Assembly: GCA_030826265.1 (NCBI GenBank)
Contig: JAPJOH010000047.1
Span: 1 to 6,463, forward strand
DNA: 6,463 nt
Direction: 5' to 3'
DNA from: Collinsella aerofaciens
Lineage (GTDB): Bacteria > Actinomycetota > Coriobacteriia > Coriobacteriales > Coriobacteriaceae
Made by a program: the position numbers and the translations under genes. Below are positions 1 through 6,417 of the stretch, piece after piece (the stretch's first letter is position 1; each line of letters begins with the position of its first letter). The notes below the pieces were generated by a model. It was not told the origin of the DNA. It worked only from the letters and a program-made list of their open reading frames with translations, and made no database searches.

Positions 1-9
1 TTGGGGCCA

Positions 10-55
10 GGCCCGATTTTGCCTCTTGACAATGTCCTGCTCATATTAAAAGGAA
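10..55 (+). repeat. Left arm of a perfect 46-bp inverted repeat
   Basis: The 46 bases match the reverse complement of 6418-6463 with no mismatch. Immediately inside the arms the sequences diverge (56 onward versus 6417 downward). Just outside this arm is an 11-base palindrome, GGGCCAGGCCC (4-14), that overlaps its outer edge; the right arm ends at the window edge, so the true repeat may be longer. The inner edge coincides, within about 3 bases, with the point where Ig-like coding sequence begins. The arm contains TTGACA (26-31) and a stop codon (TAA, 47-49) in the frame of the downstream gene. It is best explained as the end of an insertion sequence or other dispersed repeat, but no transposase is in the window and I cannot name a family. 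Confidence 0.85.
19..47 (+). promoter_or_regulatory. Candidate inward-facing sigma70-like promoter in left repeat arm
   Basis: TTGCCT (19-24) and CATATT (42-47) each match the -35 and -10 consensus at 4 of 6 positions and are separated by exactly 17 bp. Transcription would begin near 54 and run into the Ig-like reading frame. The better -35 hexamer TTGACA at 26-31 has no acceptable -10 at 16-18 bp. Outward-directed promoters at the ends of insertion sequences are well known. The call rests on two imperfect hexamers only. Confidence 0.3.
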
Positions 56-79
56 GGAACCTTTGTTGTCGAGGGACAT
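50..79 (+). pseudogene. In-frame coding remnant upstream of the Ig-like frame's first start codon
   Basis: Read in the frame of the 80-5041 gene, these bases give KEGTFVVEGH, followed by L at the TTG codon. This is the conserved strand motif found near the end of the other Ig-like repeats in the protein, for example KAGTYTVTGTL and KVGSFAVKGKL. The usual tail of a repeat (CTVAV, residues 11-15) follows. The protein therefore once extended further upstream, and the TTG at 80 lies inside a domain rather than at a natural start. The preceding in-frame codon, 47-49, is TAA and belongs to the repeat arm. Confidence 0.7.
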
Positions 80-3000
80 TTGAAGAACTATCCCTCTATG
101 CTCGCACAGTGCACGGTCGCAGTCCGCTCTGTTAAGAGCGTCCAGACCGAGTTGACGTGTACGACCCTAACTGGTGAGGTCCCGTCTCTGCCGTATTCTG
201 CTTCGGTTGTCTTTGATAGCGGGGCCACCGAGCAGATTCCGGTGTCTTGGGATTCTTTCGACGCGTCGCTTTACTCTAAGGTGGGCTCGTTTGCGGTTAA
301 AGGTAAACTAAACGGTTTTGATTACCGTGAGGTTACCTGCACCGTTACCGTCAAAGATCCTAAGGACGTACTCGATCTTAATTCTCTGAGGTTCGAGCGC
401 GTGGTCGGCGACTTTTCTCCTCTTAGCACGTATGTCTATTTCCCGGTTACGCAGTCAAATAACACTACATACACCCAAGGTTATCAGGTTAACTGGGACA
501 ACGCCGACGTGTCTCAATTCCAAAAGGCAGGTACCTATACGGTCACGGGCACGCTTGTGACATATAACGAATCTTCAGCCGCTAATGGCCTAAAGGTAAC
601 TGCTCAGGTCGAGGTCAAAGAAGTTGCCTCTATCGACGCTCTTGCTCCCGTTAACACGCCCGTCGGCGTACGTCCTACAACGGGCGGCGGTCTTCCCTAC
701 AGCGTTGAGGTTGCATTCACCGACGGTACAAAGAAGCAGTGCAACATTGCGTGGGACCCCATTTTGGACGCGCAGGTGGCAAGCGAGGGGTCGTTTAAGC
801 TTTCCGGTTCGCTGTCGTATTGGACCAATACCTCATCTTCATCGTCTACTCAGGTGGAGCTGGGTGACAGCAACCGAGTCACGGCGACCATCTCCGTCCG
901 CGCCCTGCAGATGCCTTCCTCGACATCGACAAGCACGCTTATCGGTTGCCAGCCCAATATGCCGGGTTCAATCGAGGCCACGATGTGGAATGGCTCGCGA
1001 GGCAATTTCCCCGTTCAGTGGTCGACGATTAGTCAGGACGCCCTAAAGAACCTTGGCCAGATTACGGTTAGCGGATATTTTACCGGCTCTAACATTCCGG
1101 CTACGGCGACGGTCAACGTCTGCGATCTCGAGGACAGCAACATCGGCAAGATTGCTTATGTTCCCGGCGCCGGACTTCTGGCTCCGCGCTACACATCCAC
1201 GCTGTATTTGTCGGATGGCAGCTCGTTCTATCCCCAGTATTCGTCGGGGCAGCCTTATAGCTGGGATGAGTTTCCTCAAGAACTGCTGGACGGCAAGCCT
1301 GGCGAGTACGAAATTACCGGTACTATCACTGGCTCGCTGGCGAAGGTCAACGCGATCGCGGTGTGCAGCGAGGTCAAGGGCGTCAATAACTATAGCGAGA
1401 ATGGCGTGACGCTTGGGCAGTCGTACGAGGACTGGCGCGTTATTTACCCCGGTGAGGAAGTCAATCTGGACTACTTCTACGTGTCCGGCGTATTGCAGGA
1501 TGGAACGACTTTTGACAGTCTCGGCGTCAACTGGGATACCTACGATAGGTGCCCCCAGAAGGACTGCACGATTACCGGAACGGTCGCCGGAACGAATATC
1601 GCCGTGAAAGTGCACGTCATCGTGACTAAAAACTGGGAGGCTCAGCCACAAACCATTACAGTGCTCAAGGGCAGCGACGGCACCGCCATGCTTCCCGGCT
1701 ATGTCGAACTTATCAGCCCCGATGCGGCAGAACATCCGGACTATTCGCACAAATACGCCGAGACCAAGTGGAACACGAAGGGCTTCGATTGGACCCAGGG
1801 CGGCGTGGTACGCGGCACTGCAACAATTAGCTTTAATGCAGGGTACGGCATGCAGACTGTCGACGTTCCGATTACTGCCACCGTTAAGATCGCGAGTAAG
1901 GCAACCTCGGTTCAGGGCGGAACCATATGGACCGTCCCCGGCACCAAGCCGATGCTGCCGGAATACCTTGAGGTTCGATACGACAACGATGTGTCTTCTG
2001 AGCCCCAGCGCGAAAAGGTCACATGGGACCGTGTCGCCGAAGACGCGTATGCCAAGGACGGTTCGTTTAAGGTGAAGGGCAAGCTCCAAGGTGGTGCCGA
2101 GGCGACAATCACTGTTGACGTCTGTTCCGTCACCTCCGTTAGCGTTCCTGAGCGCATTAATACGGCCAGCGGTGTTTTCCCCGAGCTGCCGTGGAATGTC
2201 TCGGTTGCCACGAGTGACGGCAAAACTCATAATGCCCAGGTTCAATGGGATTACGTTCGTCCCTCGGTTTATACCGGAGAGTCGGGTCAGGTCACGACGG
2301 TGTCTGGCACGCTGTTTGCAAGCGGCCTCGACGGATACGGTGACGGCACTAACACCGGTCTCACTGTTCAGACCAAGATCGTTATCCAAGGCGTTGAGAA
2401 GGCAATCGATAACGGCGAGACCGCAGTGACCACCAAGGCGGGCACTGCGCCTGCCATGCCTTCCAAGATGGCGGTCGAGATGAGCGACGGCTCCGTTTCG
2501 ACGGCGGCTATTGATTGGGATCCGATTGCGCCCGAGAAGTACGAGCGGCCTGGCACGTTCTATGCGACGGGCCATGTGGTCGGCTTTAATGCCGCTGCTG
2601 TTATGGCGCTGCTTGACGATGACGGCCAGAAGGTCGGTGTGGATGAGAACGGCAACGTGACTGCCAAGGTGACGGTTGCCGATAAGAAGGCAAAGAAGGT
2701 TGCACTGCAGCCCGAGGCGGTCGTGGTCAACACCACGGTCGGATCGATGCTGGAGCTGCCAGATGCCGTGTCCGTATATTTCTCGGATGGCTCAGCGCGG
2801 GATACTCGGGGCAGTTTAGGCGGCATCGAGATCGAAAAGTGGACCGACACCGACGGCATCGACCTCTCCAAGCCGCTCGCCAAGAAGGGTACGTATAAAC
2901 TCGTCGGCAAGCTCAAGGATGTCGACAACGTCAACGCTATCGTGTACGTCAACGTCTCCGAGGCGCCGCGAACCATCACCAAGCTCGAGGCCAAGTCGTT

Positions 3001-5041
3001 TAGCGTTGCCAGTGGTACGTCCAAGCAGGATCTGTACGCCCAGATGCCCAAGCAGGTTGTGGCGACTTACTCCGACGGCTCGACCGATTTGCTCGACATT
3101 GACGTGTGGGATCTTTCTAACGTCACGGACGAGCTGCTCAGAGGAACCGGCACCGTGGAGATCACGGGTACGGTTAAGCTCAACGGCGCCAAGGTAACCT
3201 GCAATGTGACCGTGGTGGATCAGGATGCCCAGACGCCCGACCACGTCGAGCCGATCGATGTTGTTGAGATTGCGGACAATGCCAAGGTCAGCGACCTTAT
3301 GGATAAACTGCCGTCCAAGGTGACGGTGGTCATGAAGGACGGCAAGACCAAGAAAGAGACGTCCGTTAAGTGGTCTCAGGTCGACAGCCTGGGCCGTGCC
3401 GGCACCGAGTTTGAGGTCACGGGTCTAACGGACAACGGTATGACCGTAAAGGTGAAGGTCAAGGTAACCGCGCATATTGTCGACATCGATGTCGCTGAAG
3501 ACATTGTGGTCGTGCGCGGCACCAAGGCGGACGACGTTTTGGCCAAGCTGCCCGCCACGGTCACGGCGATTTACTCGGATGATACTGAGTCCGATGTCGA
3601 CGTGAAGTGGGACACGAAGGGTCTATCCGACAAGGACTTTGCCAAGGAGGGCGAGGTCACGGTCAAGGGCAAGGTTGCCGGTACCGATCAAAAGGCAGAG
3701 TGCACGATTACGGTCGTGAAGAGCGATGCCGAGATTCCGGCGTCCGTTGAGCCTATTGCCGGAATTTCCGTTCCCGAGGGCGCATCGGCCGACGCTGTGC
3801 GTGATGCGCTCAAGGGCGTGAAGGCGACCGTTCGCATGAAGGACGGCAAGACGACGGCGGAGTCCGAGATCACTTGGACTGAGGTTCCTGCCGCGGCCGC
3901 CACGTACGGCAGCAGTGTCGTTGCCAAGGGCGTCACGAAGAATGGCAACTTGCCGGTCGAAGTTGTCGTCACCTCCACGACGACGATTAACAAGGTTGCC
4001 GAGGTGCCGCAGATCACGGTTGAGCGCGATGCCAAGGCCGACACCGTGACGGGGCAGCTGCCCAAGAAGGTCACCGTGACCTATTCCGATGGTCACACGG
4101 ACGAGGCCGCGGTCACGTGGAATACGGATGGCCTGGACAAGCATCTTGCCGCCGTTGGCGAGTACACGATCGAGGGGTCCGTCGAGGGCGCGGCGCTCAA
4201 GGCGACCTGCAAGCTGGTCGTCGAGACGCCGGCAAGCGAGATTCCCGTGAGGCCTGCGACGTTCGCTCCCGTTGAGGTGTTTGAGGCAAGCTCTGCCGCC
4301 GATGTGCTGAAGGCGCTGCCCAAGAAGGTCTCCGTGATGATGAAGGACTACAGCCAGGAAGACTACGATGTCGATTGGGAGAATGTCCCCGCACTGGATT
4401 GGGGTGCCGATGACGTGACCGTGGGCGGTAAGGTTCGCGGTACGGAGCTTACAGTCAGCTGCATGGTACGCGTTAAGCCGCGCCCGGCGGCCAAGGGCCT
4501 CGTTATCGTTGACCAAAACGGCAAGGCCACGACTGCCGAAACCGTGCTCAAGGTAGAGCGCGGCAAGGAAATTGACCTTGCTGCCGCGGCGAGCAATGCG
4601 GCCGATGGCGCGCTGCTGCGTGGTAACGTGACGTGGACCTCGTCCGACCCGACGATCGCTACGGTCGAGAACGGTAAAGTCAAGGCCCTCAAGAACGGAA
4701 CCGTCGTCATTACCGCGACGATGCCCGTTGACGGTGACGCCGCGGCGATTGCGACGCTTGCCGAGGATGGCACTGCGCCAGCGCCTCAACAGCTCACCGC
4801 TTCGGTGACCGTCGAGGTTGTTGAGCCTGTTGTTGTACAGGAACCGACAGGCGGCAAGGATAACGGTGCCAAGCCCGATGCCAAACATCCTTCGGGCAAG
4901 AAGAATGGCAAGAAGGCCGCTAAGGGAAGCCTGGCCGAGACGGGCGACAACACTGCCGTGACCGTCGCGGCGCTTGGCGGAACCGGCCTGCTGGCGCTGA
5001 TTGCCGCTGCGATCGAAAAGCTGCGCCATCGCACGGAGTAA
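80..5041 (+). CDS. Wall-anchored multi-Ig-like (Big_4/Big_2) surface protein, N-terminally truncated
   Basis: This 1653-aa frame is nearly all tandem bacterial Ig-like domains. Seventeen complete Big_4-type repeats of about 75-110 aa run from residue 19 to 1467. A typical repeat has a LP..V.V.YSDG strand, then V.WD, then G.F.V.G.L, then a closing T.TV.V strand. The core Trp lies at residues 57, 139, 225, 314, 395, 485, 564, 649, 723, 813, 921, 1010, 1098, 1177, 1266, 1347 and 1433. A Big_2-like domain follows (1471-1582, VTWTSSDPTIATV), then a Lys/Gly/Pro-rich linker (1588-1617), LAETG (1618-1622), a hydrophobic segment (1625-1645) and a basic tail. By family knowledge this is a surface stalk covalently attached by sortase. 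No signal peptide or N-terminal enzyme or adhesin domain is present, so the frame is probably the C-terminal part of a larger protein. The TTG at 80 has GAGGG at 71-75, but coding homology extends upstream to about 53. The next candidate, ATG at 98, has no ribosome binding site. As it stands the product would not be exported. Confidence 0.85.
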   Translation: MKNYPSMLAQCTVAVRSVKSVQTELTCTTLTGEVPSLPYSASVVFDSGATEQIPVSWDSFDASLYSKVGSFAVKGKLNGFDYREVTCTVTVKDPKDVLDLNSLRFERVVGDFSPLSTYVYFPVTQSNNTTYTQGYQVNWDNADVSQFQKAGTYTVTGTLVTYNESSAANGLKVTAQVEVKEVASIDALAPVNTPVGVRPTTGGGLPYSVEVAFTDGTKKQCNIAWDPILDAQVASEGSFKLSGSLSYWTNTSSSSSTQVELGDSNRVTATISVRALQMPSSTSTSTLIGCQPNMPGSIEATMWNGSRGNFPVQWSTISQDALKNLGQITVSGYFTGSNIPATATVNVCDLEDSNIGKIAYVPGAGLLAPRYTSTLYLSDGSSFYPQYSSGQPYSWDEFPQELLDGKPGEYEITGTITGSLAKVNAIAVCSEVKGVNNYSENGVTLGQSYEDWRVIYPGEEVNLDYFYVSGVLQDGTTFDSLGVNWDTYDRCPQKDCTITGTVAGTNIAVKVHVIVTKNWEAQPQTITVLKGSDGTAMLPGYVELISPDAAEHPDYSHKYAETKWNTKGFDWTQGGVVRGTATISFNAGYGMQTVDVPITATVKIASKATSVQGGTIWTVPGTKPMLPEYLEVRYDNDVSSEPQREKVTWDRVAEDAYAKDGSFKVKGKLQGGAEATITVDVCSVTSVSVPERINTASGVFPELPWNVSVATSDGKTHNAQVQWDYVRPSVYTGESGQVTTVSGTLFASGLDGYGDGTNTGLTVQTKIVIQGVEKAIDNGETAVTTKAGTAPAMPSKMAVEMSDGSVSTAAIDWDPIAPEKYERPGTFYATGHVVGFNAAAVMALLDDDGQKVGVDENGNVTAKVTVADKKAKKVALQPEAVVVNTTVGSMLELPDAVSVYFSDGSARDTRGSLGGIEIEKWTDTDGIDLSKPLAKKGTYKLVGKLKDVDNVNAIVYVNVSEAPRTITKLEAKSFSVASGTSKQDLYAQMPKQVVATYSDGSTDLLDIDVWDLSNVTDELLRGTGTVEITGTVKLNGAKVTCNVTVVDQDAQTPDHVEPIDVVEIADNAKVSDLMDKLPSKVTVVMKDGKTKKETSVKWSQVDSLGRAGTEFEVTGLTDNGMTVKVKVKVTAHIVDIDVAEDIVVVRGTKADDVLAKLPATVTAIYSDDTESDVDVKWDTKGLSDKDFAKEGEVTVKGKVAGTDQKAECTITVVKSDAEIPASVEPIAGISVPEGASADAVRDALKGVKATVRMKDGKTTAESEITWTEVPAAAATYGSSVVAKGVTKNGNLPVEVVVTSTTTINKVAEVPQITVERDAKADTVTGQLPKKVTVTYSDGHTDEAAVTWNTDGLDKHLAAVGEYTIEGSVEGAALKATCKLVVETPASEIPVRPATFAPVEVFEASSAADVLKALPKKVSVMMKDYSQEDYDVDWENVPALDWGADDVTVGGKVRGTELTVSCMVRVKPRPAAKGLVIVDQNGKATTAETVLKVERGKEIDLAAAASNAADGALLRGNVTWTSSDPTIATVENGKVKALKNGTVVITATMPVDGDAAAIATLAEDGTAPAPQQLTASVTVEVVEPVVVQEPTGGKDNGAKPDAKHPSGKKNGKKAAKGSLAETGDNTAVTVAALGGTGLLALIAAAIEKLRHRTE
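134..4480 (+). repeat. Tandem array of 17 Big_4-like Ig domains
   Basis: Protein-level tandem repeat covering residues 19-1467. Spacing between successive core Trp residues is about 74-108 aa. The repeats are strongly diverged and I see no long DNA-level identity, so this is an old array rather than a recent expansion. The first part carries long Ser/Thr/Asn-rich insertions, such as residues 249-265 with a TSSSSST run. The last six repeats are compact and Lys/Val/Ala-rich. The Big_4 assignment comes from pattern recognition, not from a profile search. Confidence 0.8.
2975..4480 (+). repeat. Three copies of an alternating two-domain super-repeat (about 168 aa each)
   Basis: The last six Big_4 repeats alternate between two types. 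Type A has YSDG or YSDD followed by V.W (Trp 1010, 1177, 1347). Type B has a MKD motif, MKDGKT in the first two copies, followed by a shorter loop (Trp 1098, 1266, 1433). Same-type Trp spacing is 167 and 170 aa for A, and 168 and 167 aa for B. The A-to-B linker recurs as DAQTPDHVEPI and DAEIPASVEPI, and as a diverged SEIPVRP form. Approximate units are 2975-3469, 3476-3979 and 3986-4480. A short DNA match (CATGAAGGACGGCAAGAC) recurs at 3331 and 3835, one unit apart. Confidence 0.7.
4490..4825 (+). other. Big_2-like Ig domain, membrane-proximal
   Basis: Residues 1471-1582 differ from the preceding array. The segment VTWTSSDPTIATVENGKV followed by ALKNGTVVITAT is the classic core of the Big_2 family (bacterial Ig-like group 2). 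A longer Ala-rich insertion (1551-1570) precedes the final strand TASVTVEVVEP. A single Big_2 domain after an array of Big_4 domains is a plausible membrane-proximal module. The boundaries are approximate. Confidence 0.75.
4931..5038 (+). other. LAETG cell-wall sorting signal with membrane anchor and basic tail
   Basis: The last 36 residues form a textbook sortase substrate tail: LAETG (1618-1622), a hydrophobic stretch rich in Ala, Gly and Leu (about 1625-1645), and the charged end EKLRHRTE. A Lys/Gly/Pro-rich wall-spanning linker precedes it. Motifs of the LAxTG form are typical substrates of the class E sortases of high-GC Gram-positive bacteria, which supports an actinobacterial host. No sortase gene is in this window. 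Confidence 0.85.
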
Positions 5042-5052
5042 GGCTGCGAACT

Positions 5053-5070
5053 TAGAGCCTTAGGGCTCTA
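5053..5070 (+). other. Short hairpin just after the Ig-like gene
   Basis: TAGAGCC (5053-5059) and GGCTCTA (5064-5070) pair perfectly around a four-base loop, 12 bases after the stop codon. There is no T-run behind it, so it is probably not itself a terminator. It may protect the 3' end of the transcript or be incidental. Confidence 0.4.
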
Positions 5071-5079
5071 GGACATAAG

Positions 5080-5123
5080 AAGGCCTCCCGGTTCTCGTCG
5101 GGGAATCGGGAGGCCTTTCGTTT
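5080..5123 (+). terminator. Strong intrinsic terminator, probably bidirectional
   Basis: AAGGCCTCCCG (5080-5090) pairs with CGGGAGGCCTT (5107-5117), an 11-bp GC-rich stem. The stem can extend inward by GTTC pairing with GAAT (one G-U pair). It is followed by TTTCGTTT (5116-5123). On the opposite strand the same stem is followed by TTCTTAT, so it could also stop transcripts from the convergent peptidase gene. It lies 38 bases after the Ig-like stop codon. Confidence 0.85.
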
Positions 5124-5143
5124 GACTGCAGGGCAGCTAATTT

Positions 5144-5174
5144 GGGACGGGGCATTTTTGACTACCCTGGTCCC
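5144..5174. other. Interrupted hairpin sharing an arm with the adjacent palindrome
   Basis: GGGAC (5144-5148) can pair with GTCCC (5170-5174), and GGG (5150-5152) with CCC (5165-5167), around an AT-rich loop containing a TTTTT run. The GTCCC arm is also the left outer arm of the palindrome at 5170-5259, so the two structures compete. This is weak as a standalone element and is listed because it may be part of one larger repeat unit. Confidence 0.35.
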
Positions 5175-5259
5175 CTCGGCAGTTGCGGTGAAATAGGGAC
5201 TATTTTATGGGCTAGAAGCCTTAAGCAGTTCGTATTTCACCGCAACTTAGTTTGGGGAC
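5170..5259. repeat. 90-bp palindromic intergenic element
   Basis: AGTTGCGGTGAAATA (5181-5195) and TATTTCACCGCAACT (5233-5247) are perfect 15-bp inverted arms around a 37-base centre. Outside them GTCCCC (5170-5175) and GGGGAC (5254-5259) add six more pairs across a small internal loop. The element sits in the space between two convergent genes, ending 12 bases from the peptidase stop codon. It lacks a T-run of terminator type. It resembles REP- or MITE-like intergenic repeats, but copy number cannot be judged from one window. Confidence 0.65.
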
Positions 5260-5271
5260 TTGGGGATGAGG

Positions 5272-6360
5272 TTAGCCTAGGCGGAGCGGATCGTGGGGGT
5301 AGGCGTTGAGAATCTCGACGCCGTTCTCTGTCACTAGGGCTAGGTCCTCGATGCGGACTCCGGTGCGGCCGGGGAGGTAGATGCCCGGTTCGATGGAGAA
5401 CGTCATGCCCGGTTCAACGACCTGCTCGTTGACGAGCGAGACGTCGCCTGGCTCGTGGTCCTGCAGACCGATCGAGTGGCCCAGGCGATGCGTAAAGTAT
5501 TTGCCGTAGCCTGCGTCCTCAATCACGTCGCGCGCGGCACGGTCCAGGTCGCACATGCGCACGCCCGGTGCGATGAGCGCCTCGGCGGCCTCGTTGGCAC
5601 GGCGCACGATGTCGTAGATGCGCGCCGTCTCCTCGTCCGGCTCGCCCCAAAAGAACGTGCGTGTCATGTCCGAGCAGTAGTTGCGATGGCGTCCGCCAAT
5701 GTCGAATAGCACCACGTCGCCGCGCTTGAGTACCGTATCGTCGGGCTCGTGGTGCGGGTCGCCGGCGTTGGCGCCAAAGCTCACGATGGGCGGAAAGCTA
5801 AAGCCCTCGCAGCCGTGCTTGCGATATAGGCCGAGCATCTGATCGGCAATTTCGCGCTCCGTCACGCCTTCATGGACGAGCTTGATGGTATCGGCCATCA
5901 CGGCGTCGTTGGCGGCAGAGGACGCTCGCATAAGCTCCTGCTCGGTAGCGTCTTTGTAGGTGCGTGCGGCAGTGACGGCAAAGTCGCCTAGGAAGAACTC
6001 GCTCGCGGCGTGACGCTCCATAAGGGGCATCAAAAAGCCGGAGCGCATAACGGTGTCGATGCCGAGCGGTTTGGTCGGATCGACCTCGCGAACGATGGCG
6101 TCGGCCACGACGTCGGTATCGGTGTGGTACGCGACGCGGGCATTGTCATACTCGGGCAACTGATGAAGGGCGTTGACTAGGATCACCGGCTCGGCACCGC
6201 GCGCGAGTAGTACGCCGCAAAAACGCTCGAACATATCGGCATAAAAGCCGGTCAGGTAATAGATCGACCACGGGTCGTTTACGAGCAGCTGCGCACCGGG
6301 GTGCTGAGCCTCGAGCGCATCGAGCACGCGCGCCACGCGCTGATCATCGACATGTGCCAT
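5272..6360 (-). CDS. M24B family Xaa-Pro peptidase (PepQ/PepP-like)
   Basis: This 362-aa cytoplasmic metallopeptidase is predicted to cleave bonds next to proline, either as an Xaa-Pro dipeptidase or an Xaa-Pro aminopeptidase, helping recycle proline-containing peptides. An N-terminal creatinase-type domain (about 1-130) is followed by a pita-bread catalytic domain (about 138-350). All five dinuclear-metal ligands are visible: D220 (LFDIGG), D231 (CSDMTRTF), H295 (RLGHSIG), E324 (SIEPGIY) and E338 (VRIEDL). H204 and H302 (DHEP) fit the usual catalytic-site histidines. The length is normal for PepQ-type enzymes and there is no signal peptide. The ATG at 6358-6360 is chosen because AAAGGA lies six bases upstream. 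An upstream in-frame GTG at 6406-6408 has no ribosome binding site and would add a tail unlike the family. The gene is convergent with the Ig-like gene and is not part of a visible operon. Dipeptidase versus aminopeptidase cannot be decided from sequence alone. Confidence 0.93.
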   Translation of the reverse strand: MAHVDDQRVARVLDALEAQHPGAQLLVNDPWSIYYLTGFYADMFERFCGVLLARGAEPVILVNALHQLPEYDNARVAYHTDTDVVADAIVREVDPTKPLGIDTVMRSGFLMPLMERHAASEFFLGDFAVTAARTYKDATEQELMRASSAANDAVMADTIKLVHEGVTEREIADQMLGLYRKHGCEGFSFPPIVSFGANAGDPHHEPDDTVLKRGDVVLFDIGGRHRNYCSDMTRTFFWGEPDEETARIYDIVRRANEAAEALIAPGVRMCDLDRAARDVIEDAGYGKYFTHRLGHSIGLQDHEPGDVSLVNEQVVEPGMTFSIEPGIYLPGRTGVRIEDLALVTENGVEILNAYPHDPLRLG

Positions 6361-6366
6361 ACATCG

Positions 6367-6372
6367 TCCTTT
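6367..6372 (-). promoter_or_regulatory. Ribosome binding site of the Xaa-Pro peptidase gene
   Basis: On the minus strand AAAGGA stands six bases before the ATG at 6360. It is a good Shine-Dalgarno match at normal spacing, and it fixes the start in preference to the upstream GTG at 6408. Confidence 0.75.
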
Positions 6373-6417
6373 CGCTAGGGTGCCACCATGGTAGCCCAAG
6401 CCCGGCACATAGGGACG

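Noticed and set aside
26..31. TTGACA as the -35 of a promoter in the repeat arm
   Set aside because: The hexamer is perfect, but no acceptable -10 lies 16-18 bp downstream (the sequence there is AAAGGA-like). The nearest AT-rich hexamers are only 10-12 bp away.
1043..2575. Open frame of 510 codons on the minus strand inside the Ig-like gene
   Set aside because: It is antisense to a clearly coding frame, and its translation is rich in Arg, His, Asn and Leu with no recognisable domain. It is explained by the codon bias of the sense gene.
3623..5029. Open frame of 468 codons on the minus strand inside the Ig-like gene
   Set aside because: It is the same kind of antisense shadow: Arg/His/Gly-rich translation, no motif, and it mirrors the sense repeats.
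80..5041. Phase-variable shufflon or CRISPR-like repeat array
   Set aside because: The tandem repeats are diverged protein-domain repeats without direct DNA identity or spacer structure. No recombinase gene or internal inverted sites were seen in the array.
5455..5709. Open frame of 84 codons on the plus strand inside the peptidase gene
   Set aside because: It lies antisense to the metal-binding core of a well-conserved enzyme and shows no family resemblance or ribosome binding site.
6361..6408. Longer peptidase start at the GTG at 6408, adding 16 residues
   Set aside because: There is no ribosome binding site before it, and the added residues do not resemble the family. The ATG at 6360 has AAAGGA at good spacing.
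6380..6408. GTGCC/GGCAC arms with an ACCATGGT palindrome in the peptidase leader, as a possible riboswitch or operator
   Set aside because: The arms are only 5 bp around a long centre, and the inner 8-base palindrome is short. Nothing matches a known riboswitch or operator, so chance is adequate.
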